A stretch of 64,000 bases of DNA from Sulfotelmatobacter sp963788225 (GCA_963788225.1 CAWBGI010000006.1:124001-188000), one strand, 5' to 3'. Counted from the stretch's first letter, positions 27,225-36,782 are shown. A program made the numbers and translations. The notes: generated from the letters alone by a model not told the origin.

Positions 27225-28742
27225 ATGTCTGCTTCGAGCCCGCAAATCGACCGCAAGCGCCTGGATTCATGGAAGGAAATTGCACTTTTCTTCGGCCGGG
27301 ACGAGCGCACCGTCAATCGTTGGGAAAAGGATCTAGGCCTGCCCATTCACCGTCTTCCGGGAACCAAAGGCCGGGTCTACGCCTTTACCGACGAACTATC
27401 CGCCTGGCTGGCCGCTCCCAAGAATGCCAGTGCCCAACTCCGCGAACAGGATTCCGGAGTCGCTCAAGCAACCGCCGAACCGGAAACAGCTAGCGTGGAA
27501 CCAGCTTCCTCGGAGGTGACCCCGATTACCGAAGGCCGCGCCAACCTGGAGTCGCCCGAACGTCAGCTGCACAAGGAAGTCGAAACCTCTGCCGGCGCAG
27601 GCCACCCAAACACGATCAGGCTCTTAACTGTTGCAATCCTCTTCACGGGAGCCCTAGGCCTTGTCCTTGTTCATTTCATCGCAAACCGCGCTCCCAAAAC
27701 TGCGGGCCCGCCCGCTTCCCTGCCTCAGCAATCCTCTCCCACCGTGCTGGCCTCGACTCAGTCTCACGATCCCGAGGCCGAACAGCTTTATCTCAAAGGC
27801 AGGTATTACTGGAACAAGCGAACCCCCGAGGATTTGAACACAGCCCTCGACTATTTCATGCAGGCGGTTGTGCACGATCCAAATTATTCGCAGGCCTATG
27901 TTGGGATGGCCGACTGCTACAACCTGATGCGGGAATACACGCTGATGTCTTCGAGCGAAGCCTATCAGCGAGCGTTCGCCGCTGCGAAAAAAGCGGTCGA
28001 GCTTGACGCTCAATCCTCCGAAGCTCACGCTTCGCTGGCCTTCGTGTCATTCTTTGGTATGTGGGATCTCGCCACTGGAGAGCGCGAATTCCGCCGCGCC
28101 ATCGATCTAAATCCCAACAATCCCGCCCCGCATCACTGGTATGCCAATGCTCTGATGGCGCTCCGCCGCTTTCCTGAAGCGCTGGCACAGGTTGATCGCG
28201 CTCAATCTCTCGATCCCGCTTCCACTGCGATCCTAGCCGACAAAGGCAACATCCTGTTTCACGCCGGCCGGCGAGACGAAGCCCTCAGACTGCTGAAACA
28301 GATGGAGAGCCGGGAGCCGGCTTTTCGCTCTCCTCACGTTTATCTGATAGACGTTTACCTGGCGGCCCAGGATTATCCCAACTACATTTCCGAATTGCGC
28401 AAGGACGCTCTTCTTGTCCACGACGATTCGGCAACCGCCATTGTCACCGCGGCGGAGAAGGGCTTCTCCACTTCCGGCCCACACGGCATGTTCGAAGCCA
28501 TGCTGCAAGCCCAGAAAAAATTCTACGCGCAGCACTCGGTCTCGCCCATTGATCTAGCCCTGACTGCGGCTCGCCTGGATAACAAGCCCGAAGCCTTGCA
28601 CTATTTAAACGACGCATACCAGCAACGCGACAGTTCGCTCCTCTTTGTCCAAATCTACCCGGAATTCAACCCGCTTCACGACGAACCCGCCTATCGCGAT
28701 CTATTAGCCCGAATGAACCTCCCGGTGCCAAGCACCCCGTAA
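27225..28742 (+). CDS. HTH-transmembrane-TPR protein
   Basis: From ATG 27225 the protein is 505 residues. The N-terminus is a helix-turn-helix of the excisionase/MerR type (RKRLDSWKEIALFFGRDERTVNRWEKDLGLPIHRLPG). A Pro/Glu-rich linker follows, then one membrane segment (LLTVAILFTGALGLVLVHFI, about residue 130), then TPR repeats (YYWNKRTPEDLNTALDYFMQA, YSQAYVGMADCYNL, AHASLAFVSF and so on). The layout resembles ToxR/CadC-like one-component membrane regulators, with TPRs outside the membrane sensing or binding a partner. Targets are unknown; it diverges from the GloVer gene, a possible one. Confidence 0.83.
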   Translation: MSASSPQIDRKRLDSWKEIALFFGRDERTVNRWEKDLGLPIHRLPGTKGRVYAFTDELSAWLAAPKNASAQLREQDSGVAQATAEPETASVEPASSEVTPITEGRANLESPERQLHKEVETSAGAGHPNTIRLLTVAILFTGALGLVLVHFIANRAPKTAGPPASLPQQSSPTVLASTQSHDPEAEQLYLKGRYYWNKRTPEDLNTALDYFMQAVVHDPNYSQAYVGMADCYNLMREYTLMSSSEAYQRAFAAAKKAVELDAQSSEAHASLAFVSFFGMWDLATGEREFRRAIDLNPNNPAPHHWYANALMALRRFPEALAQVDRAQSLDPASTAILADKGNILFHAGRRDEALRLLKQMESREPAFRSPHVYLIDVYLAAQDYPNYISELRKDALLVHDDSATAIVTAAEKGFSTSGPHGMFEAMLQAQKKFYAQHSVSPIDLALTAARLDNKPEALHYLNDAYQQRDSSLLFVQIYPEFNPLHDEPAYRDLLARMNLPVPSTP

Positions 28743-28944
28743 TCTCCGGACACTCTATTGGTTTAATTTTTGGGTTTAATTTTTCGACATTCTGTCTTGA
28801 AGGCGTCATCCCGAAGGCCCGCGTTTTCTCGAGCGGGACGAGGGATCTCCCCTGGCAGACGGCCGCCTTTCAAACTGAGAGCCGCTCCCTTTGCCTATAA
28901 ACGTGCCTTCCCTTTCCCCAGAAAACCGTTTATAAGGCAGGCTT

Positions 28945-29565
28945 GTGCTGAACTTCCTCCAAATGCCGCTCCCCGAACTTTTCGCCGTGCTGGCCGCCAT
29001 AGCCTTCGCCGCCGGACTGAACGTCTATGCCACAGTAGCCGCACTAGGTCTGCTCGCCCGCTTTGGACACGTCCCCCTCCCACCAGCTCTGCAACTGCTG
29101 GAAACCTGGCCGATAATTGCAGCCAGCGCAATCCTGTTCACCATCGAATTCTTCGCCGACAAAATCCCCGCCTTCGACCTGGTCTGGAGCGCGCTCCACA
29201 CCTTCGTCCGCGTCCCCGCCGCGGCACTCCTAGCTTATGGAGCCACCCGCCAACTAACCCCAGCCCAGCAGCTGCTCGCAGCCGCACTGGGAGCAGCCAT
29301 AGCCCTCGCCGCCCACGGCGGCAAAACTGCCCTCCGCGCCGCCGTAACCCCATCCCCGGAGCCCTTCTCCAACATCACCCTAAGCCTCGCCGAGGACGCC
29401 CTGGCGATAGCCCTGACCTGGCTAGCCACGCGCCACCCCTACGCAGCAGCATCTATCGCACTCTGCCTGGTAGCGCTCATAGTTCTGCTCGCTCGCGTTG
29501 TGATTCGCGCCCTGCGCGCGCTCTTTCGCGGTGCCGAGCAGGAATTGGCAGGTCCTCAGTCGTAG
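28945..29565 (+). CDS. DUF4126 membrane protein
   Basis: The 206-residue protein has about six hydrophobic helices, starting PELFAVLAAIAFAAGLNVYATVAALGLL, and matches DUF4126 (GLNVYATV; FFADKIPAFDLVWSALHTFVR). Function unknown. GTG 28945 is the longer start; ATG 28963 is a plausible alternative, six codons later. Just upstream (about 28760-28786) a 13-bp sequence, GGTTTAATTTTT, is duplicated in tandem. Confidence 0.83.
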   Translation: MLNFLQMPLPELFAVLAAIAFAAGLNVYATVAALGLLARFGHVPLPPALQLLETWPIIAASAILFTIEFFADKIPAFDLVWSALHTFVRVPAAALLAYGATRQLTPAQQLLAAALGAAIALAAHGGKTALRAAVTPSPEPFSNITLSLAEDALAIALTWLATRHPYAAASIALCLVALIVLLARVVIRALRALFRGAEQELAGPQS

Positions 29566-29597
29566 AAATTTTTTAATCGAACATTCACAAAATCTCC

Positions 29598-29627
29598 TTG
29601 AATATCGAAATGCGACCCGGCTAGAAT
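29598..29627 (+). promoter_or_regulatory. Probable sigma-70-type promoter of the Oar-like receptor gene
   Basis: TTGAAT (29598-29603), an 18-bp spacer and TAGAAT (29622-29627) precede the GTG start at 29651. This predicts a short leader of about 17 nt that still includes the AGGAGG Shine-Dalgarno. Confidence 0.45.
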
Positions 29628-29650
29628 CGTCGGCTCCATAGGAGGCGAAC

Positions 29651-32600
29651 GTGATCTCCATTTCTATCCCTGCAATCTCTCCGTCCCACTCTAGCCGCGT
29701 TAGAGTTTTTGCTCTGGCATCAATTGCACTTCTTCTCGCGTGTTCTCCACTTTCTCTCGCCCAGCAAACATTGGGCGCGCTAAATGGAACCGTTACCGAC
29801 GCCAGCGGCGCCGTCGTGCAAGGTGCGGCCGTGAAAGCGCGCAACCTCGCCACAAATCTCGAAGTCACCGCCACCAGCAAGTCCGACGGCTCTTTCAGCA
29901 TCGCCGACCTGCCCATCGGCACCTATGAAATCACCTTCACCAAAGATGGCTTCCAGAGGGCGGTCTATCCCCAAATTCTCGTTCAGGGCAATCGCACCGC
30001 CACGGTCAACGCCAGACTCAAGCCGGGCGCGGTGTCGTCGACAGTGACGGTAACAACCACTCCGCTGCTGAATGAAACCGACACCACCAACGGCTATACC
30101 ATGGGTGCGCCACAGATCGAATCCGTTCCGCTGGGCACGGGAAGCTTCACTCAGCTCGCCATCCAGGCACCCGGCGTCAGCGCCGACTTTCTATCTGGTG
30201 CGGGCTCCAACGAAGGTCTGGGTAATCAAGGAATCGTTGCCAACGGCCAGCGCGATACCAGCAATCTGTTCACGTTCAATGGAGTGAACGCGAACAACTT
30301 ATTCAACGGAAATTCCACCAGCAACATTTCCGACAGCCGCTTCACCCTGAACACCGGAGAAATTTTCGGAGTCGGCGGCCAGGTTCAAACCAACAGCTCT
30401 GTATTCGACGCGATCGGCCAAGCGCTGCCCACGCCTCCAGTCGAGACCATTGAAGAGGTTCACGTCAGCACCTCCATGTACGACGCTTCCATGGGCCAGG
30501 CCAGCGGCGCTCACATCGAGACCACAACCAAGTCCGGGACTAACAAACTCCACGGCCAGGTTTACGAGTATTTCCAGAATAATGCTTTCGACGCGGCTCC
30601 CACGTTTCTGGCGCCCAATCCGTTCTTCAAGGGCGCTCCTCCGCTCCATCGCAACGTCTTCGGCGGCACGCTCGGAGGACCCATCAAGAAAGACAAGATG
30701 TTTTTCTTTGCCTCCTACCAGGGGCAGCGAATCAGCGATGCTCTCAGCGGCGCCTTCAACGGCGTCCCCACGCTTCAGGGTCTGACCGATTCCAATCGCG
30801 ACGCCGCCGACCTGGCCAACCTGGTCAACGCTAATTACAGCTGCGGTGTGGGGTATGCTCCAGCTTGCATTACCGCCACCCAAGTGGATCCCGTGGCCCT
30901 GGCAATCTTTCAGGCCAAGACCTCGAGCGGCCAATACATTATTCCTTCCTCGAACGCGACCAACGGAGAAAGTGGCACTCAGCCTTTCAATTCTTTCGTG
31001 AAAGGCCCACCGAGCACCTTCAACGCCAATCAGGTCAACGCAAATATCGATTACATCTTCGGACCCAAAGACCGTCTGGCCGGCAAGTATTATTTTCAGG
31101 ACGATCCTACCCAGATTCCCTTCGCGGTCAGCTATGTGCCCGGCTTTCCCCAAACCTTGCATGCCGGCAGTCAGCTCTTCTCTCTCGATAACACTACCGT
31201 TCTCACTTCGAACGCAACTTGGGAGAATAAGCTCGGCTTCGTTCGCGAAATTGCCAACGCCACCACTGCACAATCGATAACTCCCTCAGGCGTGGGTCTG
31301 AATTTGCTGGGCAGCCCGTTCTTTCCCGGCTTCACCATCTCCAACGCCGATGCGGGAGCAAGCATAGCCGGCGGCGGGACCATTGGGTACGACGTCGGAA
31401 ACGAAGAGAAGATCGGACCTTCCACCAACTTCGCCAACGCAGGAATTTTCCAGAACGAGTTTGAACCCTCGTCGGTCTTCCGCTGGGTCCACGGTCATCA
31501 CACCCTGTCTTTTGGCGCTATCTTCGACTACATGCAGTTGAACGTGGCCAACCGCGAGAATCAAGTTGCCACCTTCAACTTCTACAATTTTTCCGATTTC
31601 CTTCAGGGCAACATGAACACTTATCACACCGATGGCCAGTACCTCAATGGCGAGACCAATCGCCATTTCCGTTCGCGGTCAGCCGGCCTCTTCGCTCAGG
31701 ATAGCTGGAAGCTTCGCCCGAACCTCACCGTGAACCTCGGCGTGCGCTGGGATTGGGATGGTCCGCTCTATGAAAAGAACGGCCTGCTGACGAACTTCTA
31801 TCCGTCCGACTATCTGTGGACCGGCACTTGCGCTTCCCCCGGAGCCGGCGCCAACTGCGATACCTTCGCCAACCTTCCCAATGGTGAGCCGGGAATTGGC
31901 CTGGTAGTGGCGGGCAATAATAAAGCATATGGTTTCCACGGGGTTAGCGACTCCACGCTTACCGGTCGCCAATGGATGTTTGCCCCGCGATTCGGTATTG
32001 CCTGGAGTCCATCGTCCGTCAAGAACCTTGTAGTCCGCGCTGGCTTCGGAATTTATGCCGACCGCGGCGAGTACTTCAGCGAGCTTTCCTCCAGCGCCGG
32101 CCTGGGCATTAGCGGACCCTTCGGCGTCACCACCCAGGAGCCCTTCACCGTCCCCGAGCCCGCCAGTTGCACGGGAGCAATGTGTCTCCACGCGGGACCC
32201 TTTGGCACAACCCCATTTGCGCCTCCTCCCAACAATCTCTCTGGGGTAGCAGCCTTGGTGTACAACCAATCTACGTTGAGCGGTTGCCTTGAACCTGTCA
32301 CCCCTACCTGTACGCCGGTGAATAACACTCCTTTCGACTTCTTGTTTGGCGGCTACGACCCCACCAATAAGCTGCCGTACTCGGAGAACTGGAGCCTCGA
32401 CCTGCAGTGGCAACCCAAGAACGATCTCGTTCTGACCCTGGCTTATATTGGAAATCACGGTGTGCATCAGCCCATACCGATTCCCTTCAACCAGCCCGGA
32501 ATCGCCACTCCCACCAACCCGATTAACGGGCAGACCTACACCTACGGCTTCCAGGCTGTGGACAGTACATCGCCTGCCTGTGCCTATCCTAATTATGCGT

Positions 32601-33637
32601 GCCCGCTCCTTACGGAGCAGGTTCAAACCCGAATCGGAGACTACGCCTTCTCTGATGGGAACACAGCGCTGCGCACGCCCTACACTGGTTTCAATCCCAA
32701 CACAGATTTCTGGAAGGCTGAGGGCATCTCCAATTACAACGCCTTGCAGTTCCAGGCCACCAAGCGCATGTCCCACGGCTTGATGGTGAATCTTTCCTAC
32801 ACCTGGTCGCATTCCCTCGACGAAGGCAGCGGACTGGGCGCGGGTCTCTTCTTCAACGGAAACAATCCCCTCGATCCCAGAACATCCTACGCCTCGTCCG
32901 ATTTCGATCGCACGCACGTGCTGCTGATTAGCTACGTGTATCAGCTTCCGACCCGTACCTACACCAACAGCTTCGCCCGCCAGGCTTTGAACGGCTGGGG
33001 AATCCAGGGAGTCACAGTTGCGCAGAGTGGCGAGCCCTTCAGCGTCGTCGATTTTTCCGGCACCGCGGGCGGCATTTACTTCAGCGCGGATGACTACATC
33101 ACCAATCCCATTGTTCCGCTCGCTCCTGGAATCACGCCCAAACAGGCCACTGAGGGTGGAACCGACAAAGCCTTTACCAGCGGCCCATTTGCCGGCACGC
33201 GGGCTCCTTACGTGAACCCGAATGATTTCGCCGTTCCGCTTCTGAGCCCGGGTCAGGACGGCGTACCACCTTGCGGACCGACCTTGGGTGGACCCGTAAA
33301 CATCTGCGACAACGTCGAAACCACCTACGGCAACAACGGACGCAACCTTTTCCGCGCTCCCTTCCAGACCCGTTTCGATCTCTCCGTCTTCAAGAACTTC
33401 AAGGTCACCGAGCGCCTAAACCTGAAATTCCAGGCGGACGCATTCAACCTGTTCAACCAGCCCAGCTTCGACACTCCGAACAACGATTTTGTCCTGAATC
33501 CCTGTTACAACCCGAGCCCCTGCTACACCACGAACCCATTGTCAACCTCGTCACTCAACCCGCAGAACTTTGGAGTCATCAACACTACGATCGGAAGCAG
33601 CCGCTTCCTGCAGCTGTCGATGCACATGACGTTCTAG
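29651..33637 (+). CDS. Oar-like TonB-dependent outer-membrane receptor with carboxypeptidase-regulatory domain
   Basis: The 1328-residue protein starts at GTG, with AGGAGG 6 nt upstream. After a signal peptide (about 15-38, ending SLAQQ) comes a CarboxypepD_reg-like Ig domain (LGALNGTVTDASGAVVQGAAV, about 40-120), a plug region (about 130-290) and a long beta-barrel. The terminal residues SSRFLQLSMHMTF end in the aromatic typical of outer-membrane barrels. The VNLSYTWSHSLDEGSG and NLFRAPFQTRFDLSVFKNFKVTE motifs are those of acidobacterial Oar-like proteins. Such receptors take up large or complexed substrates with TonB energy. No substrate is indicated; the adjacent secreted nuclease may be a partner. 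Confidence 0.93.
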   Translation: MISISIPAISPSHSSRVRVFALASIALLLACSPLSLAQQTLGALNGTVTDASGAVVQGAAVKARNLATNLEVTATSKSDGSFSIADLPIGTYEITFTKDGFQRAVYPQILVQGNRTATVNARLKPGAVSSTVTVTTTPLLNETDTTNGYTMGAPQIESVPLGTGSFTQLAIQAPGVSADFLSGAGSNEGLGNQGIVANGQRDTSNLFTFNGVNANNLFNGNSTSNISDSRFTLNTGEIFGVGGQVQTNSSVFDAIGQALPTPPVETIEEVHVSTSMYDASMGQASGAHIETTTKSGTNKLHGQVYEYFQNNAFDAAPTFLAPNPFFKGAPPLHRNVFGGTLGGPIKKDKMFFFASYQGQRISDALSGAFNGVPTLQGLTDSNRDAADLANLVNANYSCGVGYAPACITATQVDPVALAIFQAKTSSGQYIIPSSNATNGESGTQPFNSFVKGPPSTFNANQVNANIDYIFGPKDRLAGKYYFQDDPTQIPFAVSYVPGFPQTLHAGSQLFSLDNTTVLTSNATWENKLGFVREIANATTAQSITPSGVGLNLLGSPFFPGFTISNADAGASIAGGGTIGYDVGNEEKIGPSTNFANAGIFQNEFEPSSVFRWVHGHHTLSFGAIFDYMQLNVANRENQVATFNFYNFSDFLQGNMNTYHTDGQYLNGETNRHFRSRSAGLFAQDSWKLRPNLTVNLGVRWDWDGPLYEKNGLLTNFYPSDYLWTGTCASPGAGANCDTFANLPNGEPGIGLVVAGNNKAYGFHGVSDSTLTGRQWMFAPRFGIAWSPSSVKNLVVRAGFGIYADRGEYFSELSSSAGLGISGPFGVTTQEPFTVPEPASCTGAMCLHAGPFGTTPFAPPPNNLSGVAALVYNQSTLSGCLEPVTPTCTPVNNTPFDFLFGGYDPTNKLPYSENWSLDLQWQPKNDLVLTLAYIGNHGVHQPIPIPFNQPGIATPTNPINGQTYTYGFQAVDSTSPACAYPNYACPLLTEQVQTRIGDYAFSDGNTALRTPYTGFNPNTDFWKAEGISNYNALQFQATKRMSHGLMVNLSYTWSHSLDEGSGLGAGLFFNGNNPLDPRTSYASSDFDRTHVLLISYVYQLPTRTYTNSFARQALNGWGIQGVTVAQSGEPFSVVDFSGTAGGIYFSADDYITNPIVPLAPGITPKQATEGGTDKAFTSGPFAGTRAPYVNPNDFAVPLLSPGQDGVPPCGPTLGGPVNICDNVETTYGNNGRNLFRAPFQTRFDLSVFKNFKVTERLNLKFQADAFNLFNQPSFDTPNNDFVLNPCYNPSPCYTTNPLSTSSLNPQNFGVINTTIGSSRFLQLSMHMTF

Positions 33638-33677
33638 AGGAGCAGATGCTCACCGCTCAGCAAAGCGTCGAGCAAAG

Positions 33678-34622
33678 ATGAAGAAAACCAGGTTCGGCAA
33701 CAAACTGTTCGGCAAGAAGCTGATCGCGATCATTCTGCTGGCACTCTCCTTTGCGGAAGCGCCAGCCGTTTTCGCCTGGGGCAACAACGGCCACCAGTAC
33801 ATCAACCAGGTAGCGGCCCAGAAGATTCCCGCCGACATGCCGCGCTTCCTGCGCCGCGCCGTAGCGGAGATCACTTACCTCGGCCCTGAGCCCGACCGCT
33901 GGCGCAGCCCAACCGAGCCGCAGCTCAAGAACGCGCAGGAGCCCGACCACTTCATCGATCTCGAACGAGTAGCGTGGCTAGATCCTCTTCCCGCAACGCG
34001 CTACGAGTTTCTCCGCAAGCTATATGAAAAGCGCGCCGCCACAACCGACCATCCCGATGACTACCTTCCCGAGCACGTTGGCCTTCAACCCTACATCACG
34101 CTAGAAGTCTTCGGCCGCCTGAAAGCCGCCTTCCGCGAGTACCGCCATCTCCGCGATCAGCACAAACCCACAGCTCCAGTCGAGCACGCCATCGTCTTCT
34201 ATGCCGGATGGCTGGGCCACTACGTAGCCGACGGCTCCATGCCGCTGCACACCAGCATTCAATACAACGGCTGGGTCGGACCAAATCCCAACCACTACAC
34301 CACGCAACACAAAATTCACGCGCAATTTGAAACCGCCTACGTGGACGAGAACATCACCGCCAAAGATTTCGCCAGCCAGGTCCACGCCCCCGAGCACCTA
34401 GCCGATCCCTTTCGCGATTACATAGCCTACCTGCGAGAGTCGAACACAAAAGTAGAAGAGGTATACAAGCTAGAAAAAGCCGGAGGCTTCACCGGCAAAG
34501 GCACCCCCGAAGCCAAAGCCTTCACCGAGCAAAGACTGGCCGCCGGCTCCCAAATGCTCCTGAACCTCTGGTACACTGCCTGGCAAGACAGCGCCATCAA
34601 CCCCGAAACTCCCCATCCCTAG
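33678..34622 (+). CDS. Secreted S1/P1-like nuclease or zinc-dependent phospholipase C
   Basis: The 314-residue protein has a signal peptide ending near AVFA-WGNNGH. The tryptophan at the mature N-terminus and following His are the first zinc ligands of the S1/P1 nuclease fold. Further ligands are visible in EPDHFIDLE, IVFYAGWLGHYVADGSMPLHTS (HxxxD pattern) and HKIHAQFET. The fold binds three zinc ions and cleaves phosphodiesters in nucleic acids or phospholipids. It begins 40 nt after the Oar-like receptor and is probably in the same transcript, so products could be imported by that receptor. Confidence 0.85.
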   Translation: MKKTRFGNKLFGKKLIAIILLALSFAEAPAVFAWGNNGHQYINQVAAQKIPADMPRFLRRAVAEITYLGPEPDRWRSPTEPQLKNAQEPDHFIDLERVAWLDPLPATRYEFLRKLYEKRAATTDHPDDYLPEHVGLQPYITLEVFGRLKAAFREYRHLRDQHKPTAPVEHAIVFYAGWLGHYVADGSMPLHTSIQYNGWVGPNPNHYTTQHKIHAQFETAYVDENITAKDFASQVHAPEHLADPFRDYIAYLRESNTKVEEVYKLEKAGGFTGKGTPEAKAFTEQRLAAGSQMLLNLWYTAWQDSAINPETPHP

Positions 34623-34625
34623 ATT

Positions 34626-34750
34626 CCTGTCATTCCGACGCGCGAGCAAAGCGAGGATAAATTGTTTGTCATTCCGGCGCGCGAGCGAAGCGAGAATAGA
34701 TTCCTGTCATTCCGACGCGCGAGCGAAGCGAGACAGGAGGAACCTGCTTT
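34626..34750. repeat. Three tandem copies of a 38-39-bp dispersed repeat
   Basis: Units starting GTCATTCCGACGCGCGAGC (34629, 34668, 34706) are followed by AAGCGAG. The last runs into ACAGGAGGAACCTGCTTT. A related stretch, GTCATTCCGAACCGGGCG ... GAGGAACCTGCTG, lies at about 36802-36845 beyond the insertion sequence. The rest of the 34623-35017 gap holds no supported gene. Confidence 0.7.
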
Positions 34751-35017
34751 CTCTGCCAGTTCCACGGTCGTCGGGTGCTCCATTTCTCGCGTCCTTTGCG
34801 AGAAGTGGGATTCCACACCGCTAACCCCGAGGGATTTTTCACTCCCTTTTGCAAAAGGATGGCAACCCGCGAGTGAATTGAAAACGGCACGCAGGGTCAG
34901 ATGTCAGAAGGGTGCATTGCGGAAATCTGCGAAGCGCAAAATCCAGGGGTGTTCGAGTTCGGGGAATCCCACGCTTGCGCAAAGAGCGCGCAAGCATGGG
35001 CTACCCCCAGCGTGTCC

Positions 35018-35335
35018 TTACGCTGCTGCGAGTTCGTGCTGCTGGAGGGTCGAGGTGACCACGTCATAGGTATGAACCTGCGGCGTTCCCTCGATAAATC
35101 TTGCCAACGTCTTCAACACCTGCTGATAGGCAATGGCGTTGTAGTTGTCGGCATCTTTCTTGTTTTCCCACAGACTGATCGCCATCACATCAACTCCGCC
35201 CTGGGCGCAGAAAGTGATCTCGTCCTTGAAGCCATTCTGCTTGCGCAGCAAAGGCAGGACGTCTTTTTCAAAGGCCCGCGTGTAATCGGACAGGGTATTC
35301 GGTTTCAGCTGGAAAGTGACATTACGTGCAAACAT
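35018..35335 (-). CDS. ABM-like (antibiotic biosynthesis monooxygenase) dimeric alpha-beta barrel protein
   Basis: From ATG 35335 the protein is 105 residues: MFARNVTFQLKPNTLSDYTRAFEKDVLPLLRKQNGFKDEI..., a small ferredoxin-like barrel of the ABM superfamily. Members include quinol monooxygenases and haem-degrading enzymes; the residues to tell which are not evident. AGGAGG lies about 7 nt upstream. Two adjoining perfect palindromes upstream (35395-35436) suggest repressor control. Confidence 0.72.
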   Translation of the reverse strand: MFARNVTFQLKPNTLSDYTRAFEKDVLPLLRKQNGFKDEITFCAQGGVDVMAISLWENKKDADNYNAIAYQQVLKTLARFIEGTPQVHTYDVVTSTLQQHELAAA

Positions 35336-35394
35336 AGGCAACCTCCTTGGGGTTGGGGTTGCTAAGAGAGACAGCTTCAGATGGGCTGACTTAG

Positions 35395-35436
35395 TTCAGG
35401 GAACCTGAAATGAGGTGAAGGTGGTAACCACCTCAT
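35395..35436 (-). promoter_or_regulatory. Paired palindromes upstream of the ABM-like gene
   Basis: TTCAGG-GAA-CCTGAA (35395-35409) is a perfect 6-3-6 palindrome. Directly beside it ATGAGGTG (35410-35417) and CACCTCAT (35429-35436) are inverted repeats that enclose the 13-bp palindrome GGTGGTAACCACC (35420-35432). They lie 60-100 bp upstream of the start. They look like operators; no regulator gene is adjacent, though the IS insertion just beyond may have changed the neighbourhood. Confidence 0.45.
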
Positions 35437-35486
35437 CTCCGACCCTAGTCTTATAAGCCCGGCATGTCAACCACCCAAACACGCTA

Positions 35487-36773
35487 GGTGATGTCAAGCT
35501 GCCTGTGTAAATAGGTTGAGGGTGCGGGTTTTCCATTCCAGGTTGAATCTCTGGAAGATGGAGTAGAGGATGCGGTTGACACTAGCTACATTCACAAAAC
35601 AAACCATGGGCCGGGTGCGGCGGCGCACTTCCACGAAGCAGCGTTCAATCACGTTAGTGGTGCGCAGCTTCTTACGCAGGTGCGCGGGGAAAGCGAACAC
35701 CGAAAGCAGCTCCGGCAGATCGCGCTCCAGTTGGCGCACCATGGGACCGTAGTTTCCCCGCCAGCGGGCGCGGAAGGCGCGAAAAGCGGCCTCGGCATGG
35801 GCGCGGCTTTCGGCTTGGTAGATGGCTTGTGCGTCCTGCTTCACCGCGTCGAAATCGGCCTTCTTCACTTTCTCCAAAATGTTGCGCATCTTGTGCGCCC
35901 AGCAACGCTGATGCCGCACGCGCGGATACACCGTGCGAATCGCCGCCGCCAGGCCGGCGCAGCCGTCGGTGACGATCAGACCCAGCGCCTTGCCCTCCAG
36001 TCCGCGCCGATACATATCCTGCAGCAGCCCTTCCCAGTCCGCCTGGCTTTCGCCCTGACTCCGCAAGAACGCCAGCAGATGGCGCGTGCCGTCGCGCCGC
36101 ACTCCGTAGGCCACCAGCATCTGCACCCGCTTGCGCCCCGCCGGACGCCGCACCCGCAAGCTCACTCCGTCCAAAAACAGATACGCGTAGTTGTCTTCTA
36201 ACCGCGCCTGGTGAAACTGGCGCACCACCTCGTCCAGATCCCGCGTCAGCTTCGACACCGTCTGCGGGCTCACCACTTCTTCGCTCACCGTGGCCACCAC
36301 CCGCCCCACTTGCCGCGTCGAGAGGCCGCGCAGAAACGCCTCCCGAATCAGCATCGACACATCTTCGGCGCGCCGCTGAAAAGGTTCTAGCCCACGCGGC
36401 AGAAAACTCTTCCCGCGGGTGCGCGCCACCCGCAGCCGGATCGTCCCCAACCGAGTCACGAAATCCCGTTCGTAGTAGCCATTGCGATAGGGCTGCCGCC
36501 GGCTGCTCCGCCGCTGATACACTTCGCGCACCGCATACCGGTCCCGCTCCCGCCGCGAATCCGCCTCCAAACGCTCTTTCCACAGCCGTTTCGTCTCGCC
36601 GTACACATCGCCCCAGAAACTCTCTTTCATCTCCGCCAGAAAATGTTGGTAATGCTCCGTGATTGGGATTATCTTCGCCATGGGTGTAGGTCTCCTTTCG
36701 GAAAGGCTTTAGCTTGCTAGGCCAAAGCCAACTTACACCCTCTCGCTTTTTACACAATCAAAGTTACGTCACC
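35487..36773 (-). mobile_element. Complete IS256-family insertion sequence with 9-bp target duplication
   Basis: The element is 1287 bp. Its ends are imperfect inverted repeats: GGTGATGTCAAGCTGCCTGT at the left, and GGTGACGTAACTTTGATTGT read inward from the right. The flanking bases AACACGCTA (35478-35486 and 36774-36782) are a perfect 9-bp direct repeat, as IS256 elements make (8-9 bp). The single transposase ORF is intact, so the insertion appears recent and possibly still mobile. No gene is interrupted at the site. Confidence 0.93.
35494..36681 (-). CDS. IS256 family (mutator-type) transposase
   Basis: The 395-residue protein has the DDE core of the family: first Asp in NYAYLFLDGVSLRV, second Asp in LGLIVTDGCAGLAAAI, and the Glu near TTNVIERCFVEVRRRTRPM. 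RCWAHKMRNIL is the usual C/H motif between them. It ends 7 bp inside the left inverted repeat. Length is normal, with no frameshift. Confidence 0.95.
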   Translation of the reverse strand: MAKIIPITEHYQHFLAEMKESFWGDVYGETKRLWKERLEADSRRERDRYAVREVYQRRSSRRQPYRNGYYERDFVTRLGTIRLRVARTRGKSFLPRGLEPFQRRAEDVSMLIREAFLRGLSTRQVGRVVATVSEEVVSPQTVSKLTRDLDEVVRQFHQARLEDNYAYLFLDGVSLRVRRPAGRKRVQMLVAYGVRRDGTRHLLAFLRSQGESQADWEGLLQDMYRRGLEGKALGLIVTDGCAGLAAAIRTVYPRVRHQRCWAHKMRNILEKVKKADFDAVKQDAQAIYQAESRAHAEAAFRAFRARWRGNYGPMVRQLERDLPELLSVFAFPAHLRKKLRTTNVIERCFVEVRRRTRPMVCFVNVASVNRILYSIFQRFNLEWKTRTLNLFTQAA

Positions 36774-36782
36774 AACACGCTA

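Noticed and set aside
31679..32917. 412-codon frame opposite the Oar-like receptor
   Set aside because: It is an antisense shadow of a strongly supported beta-barrel gene with matching codon periodicity on the plus strand.
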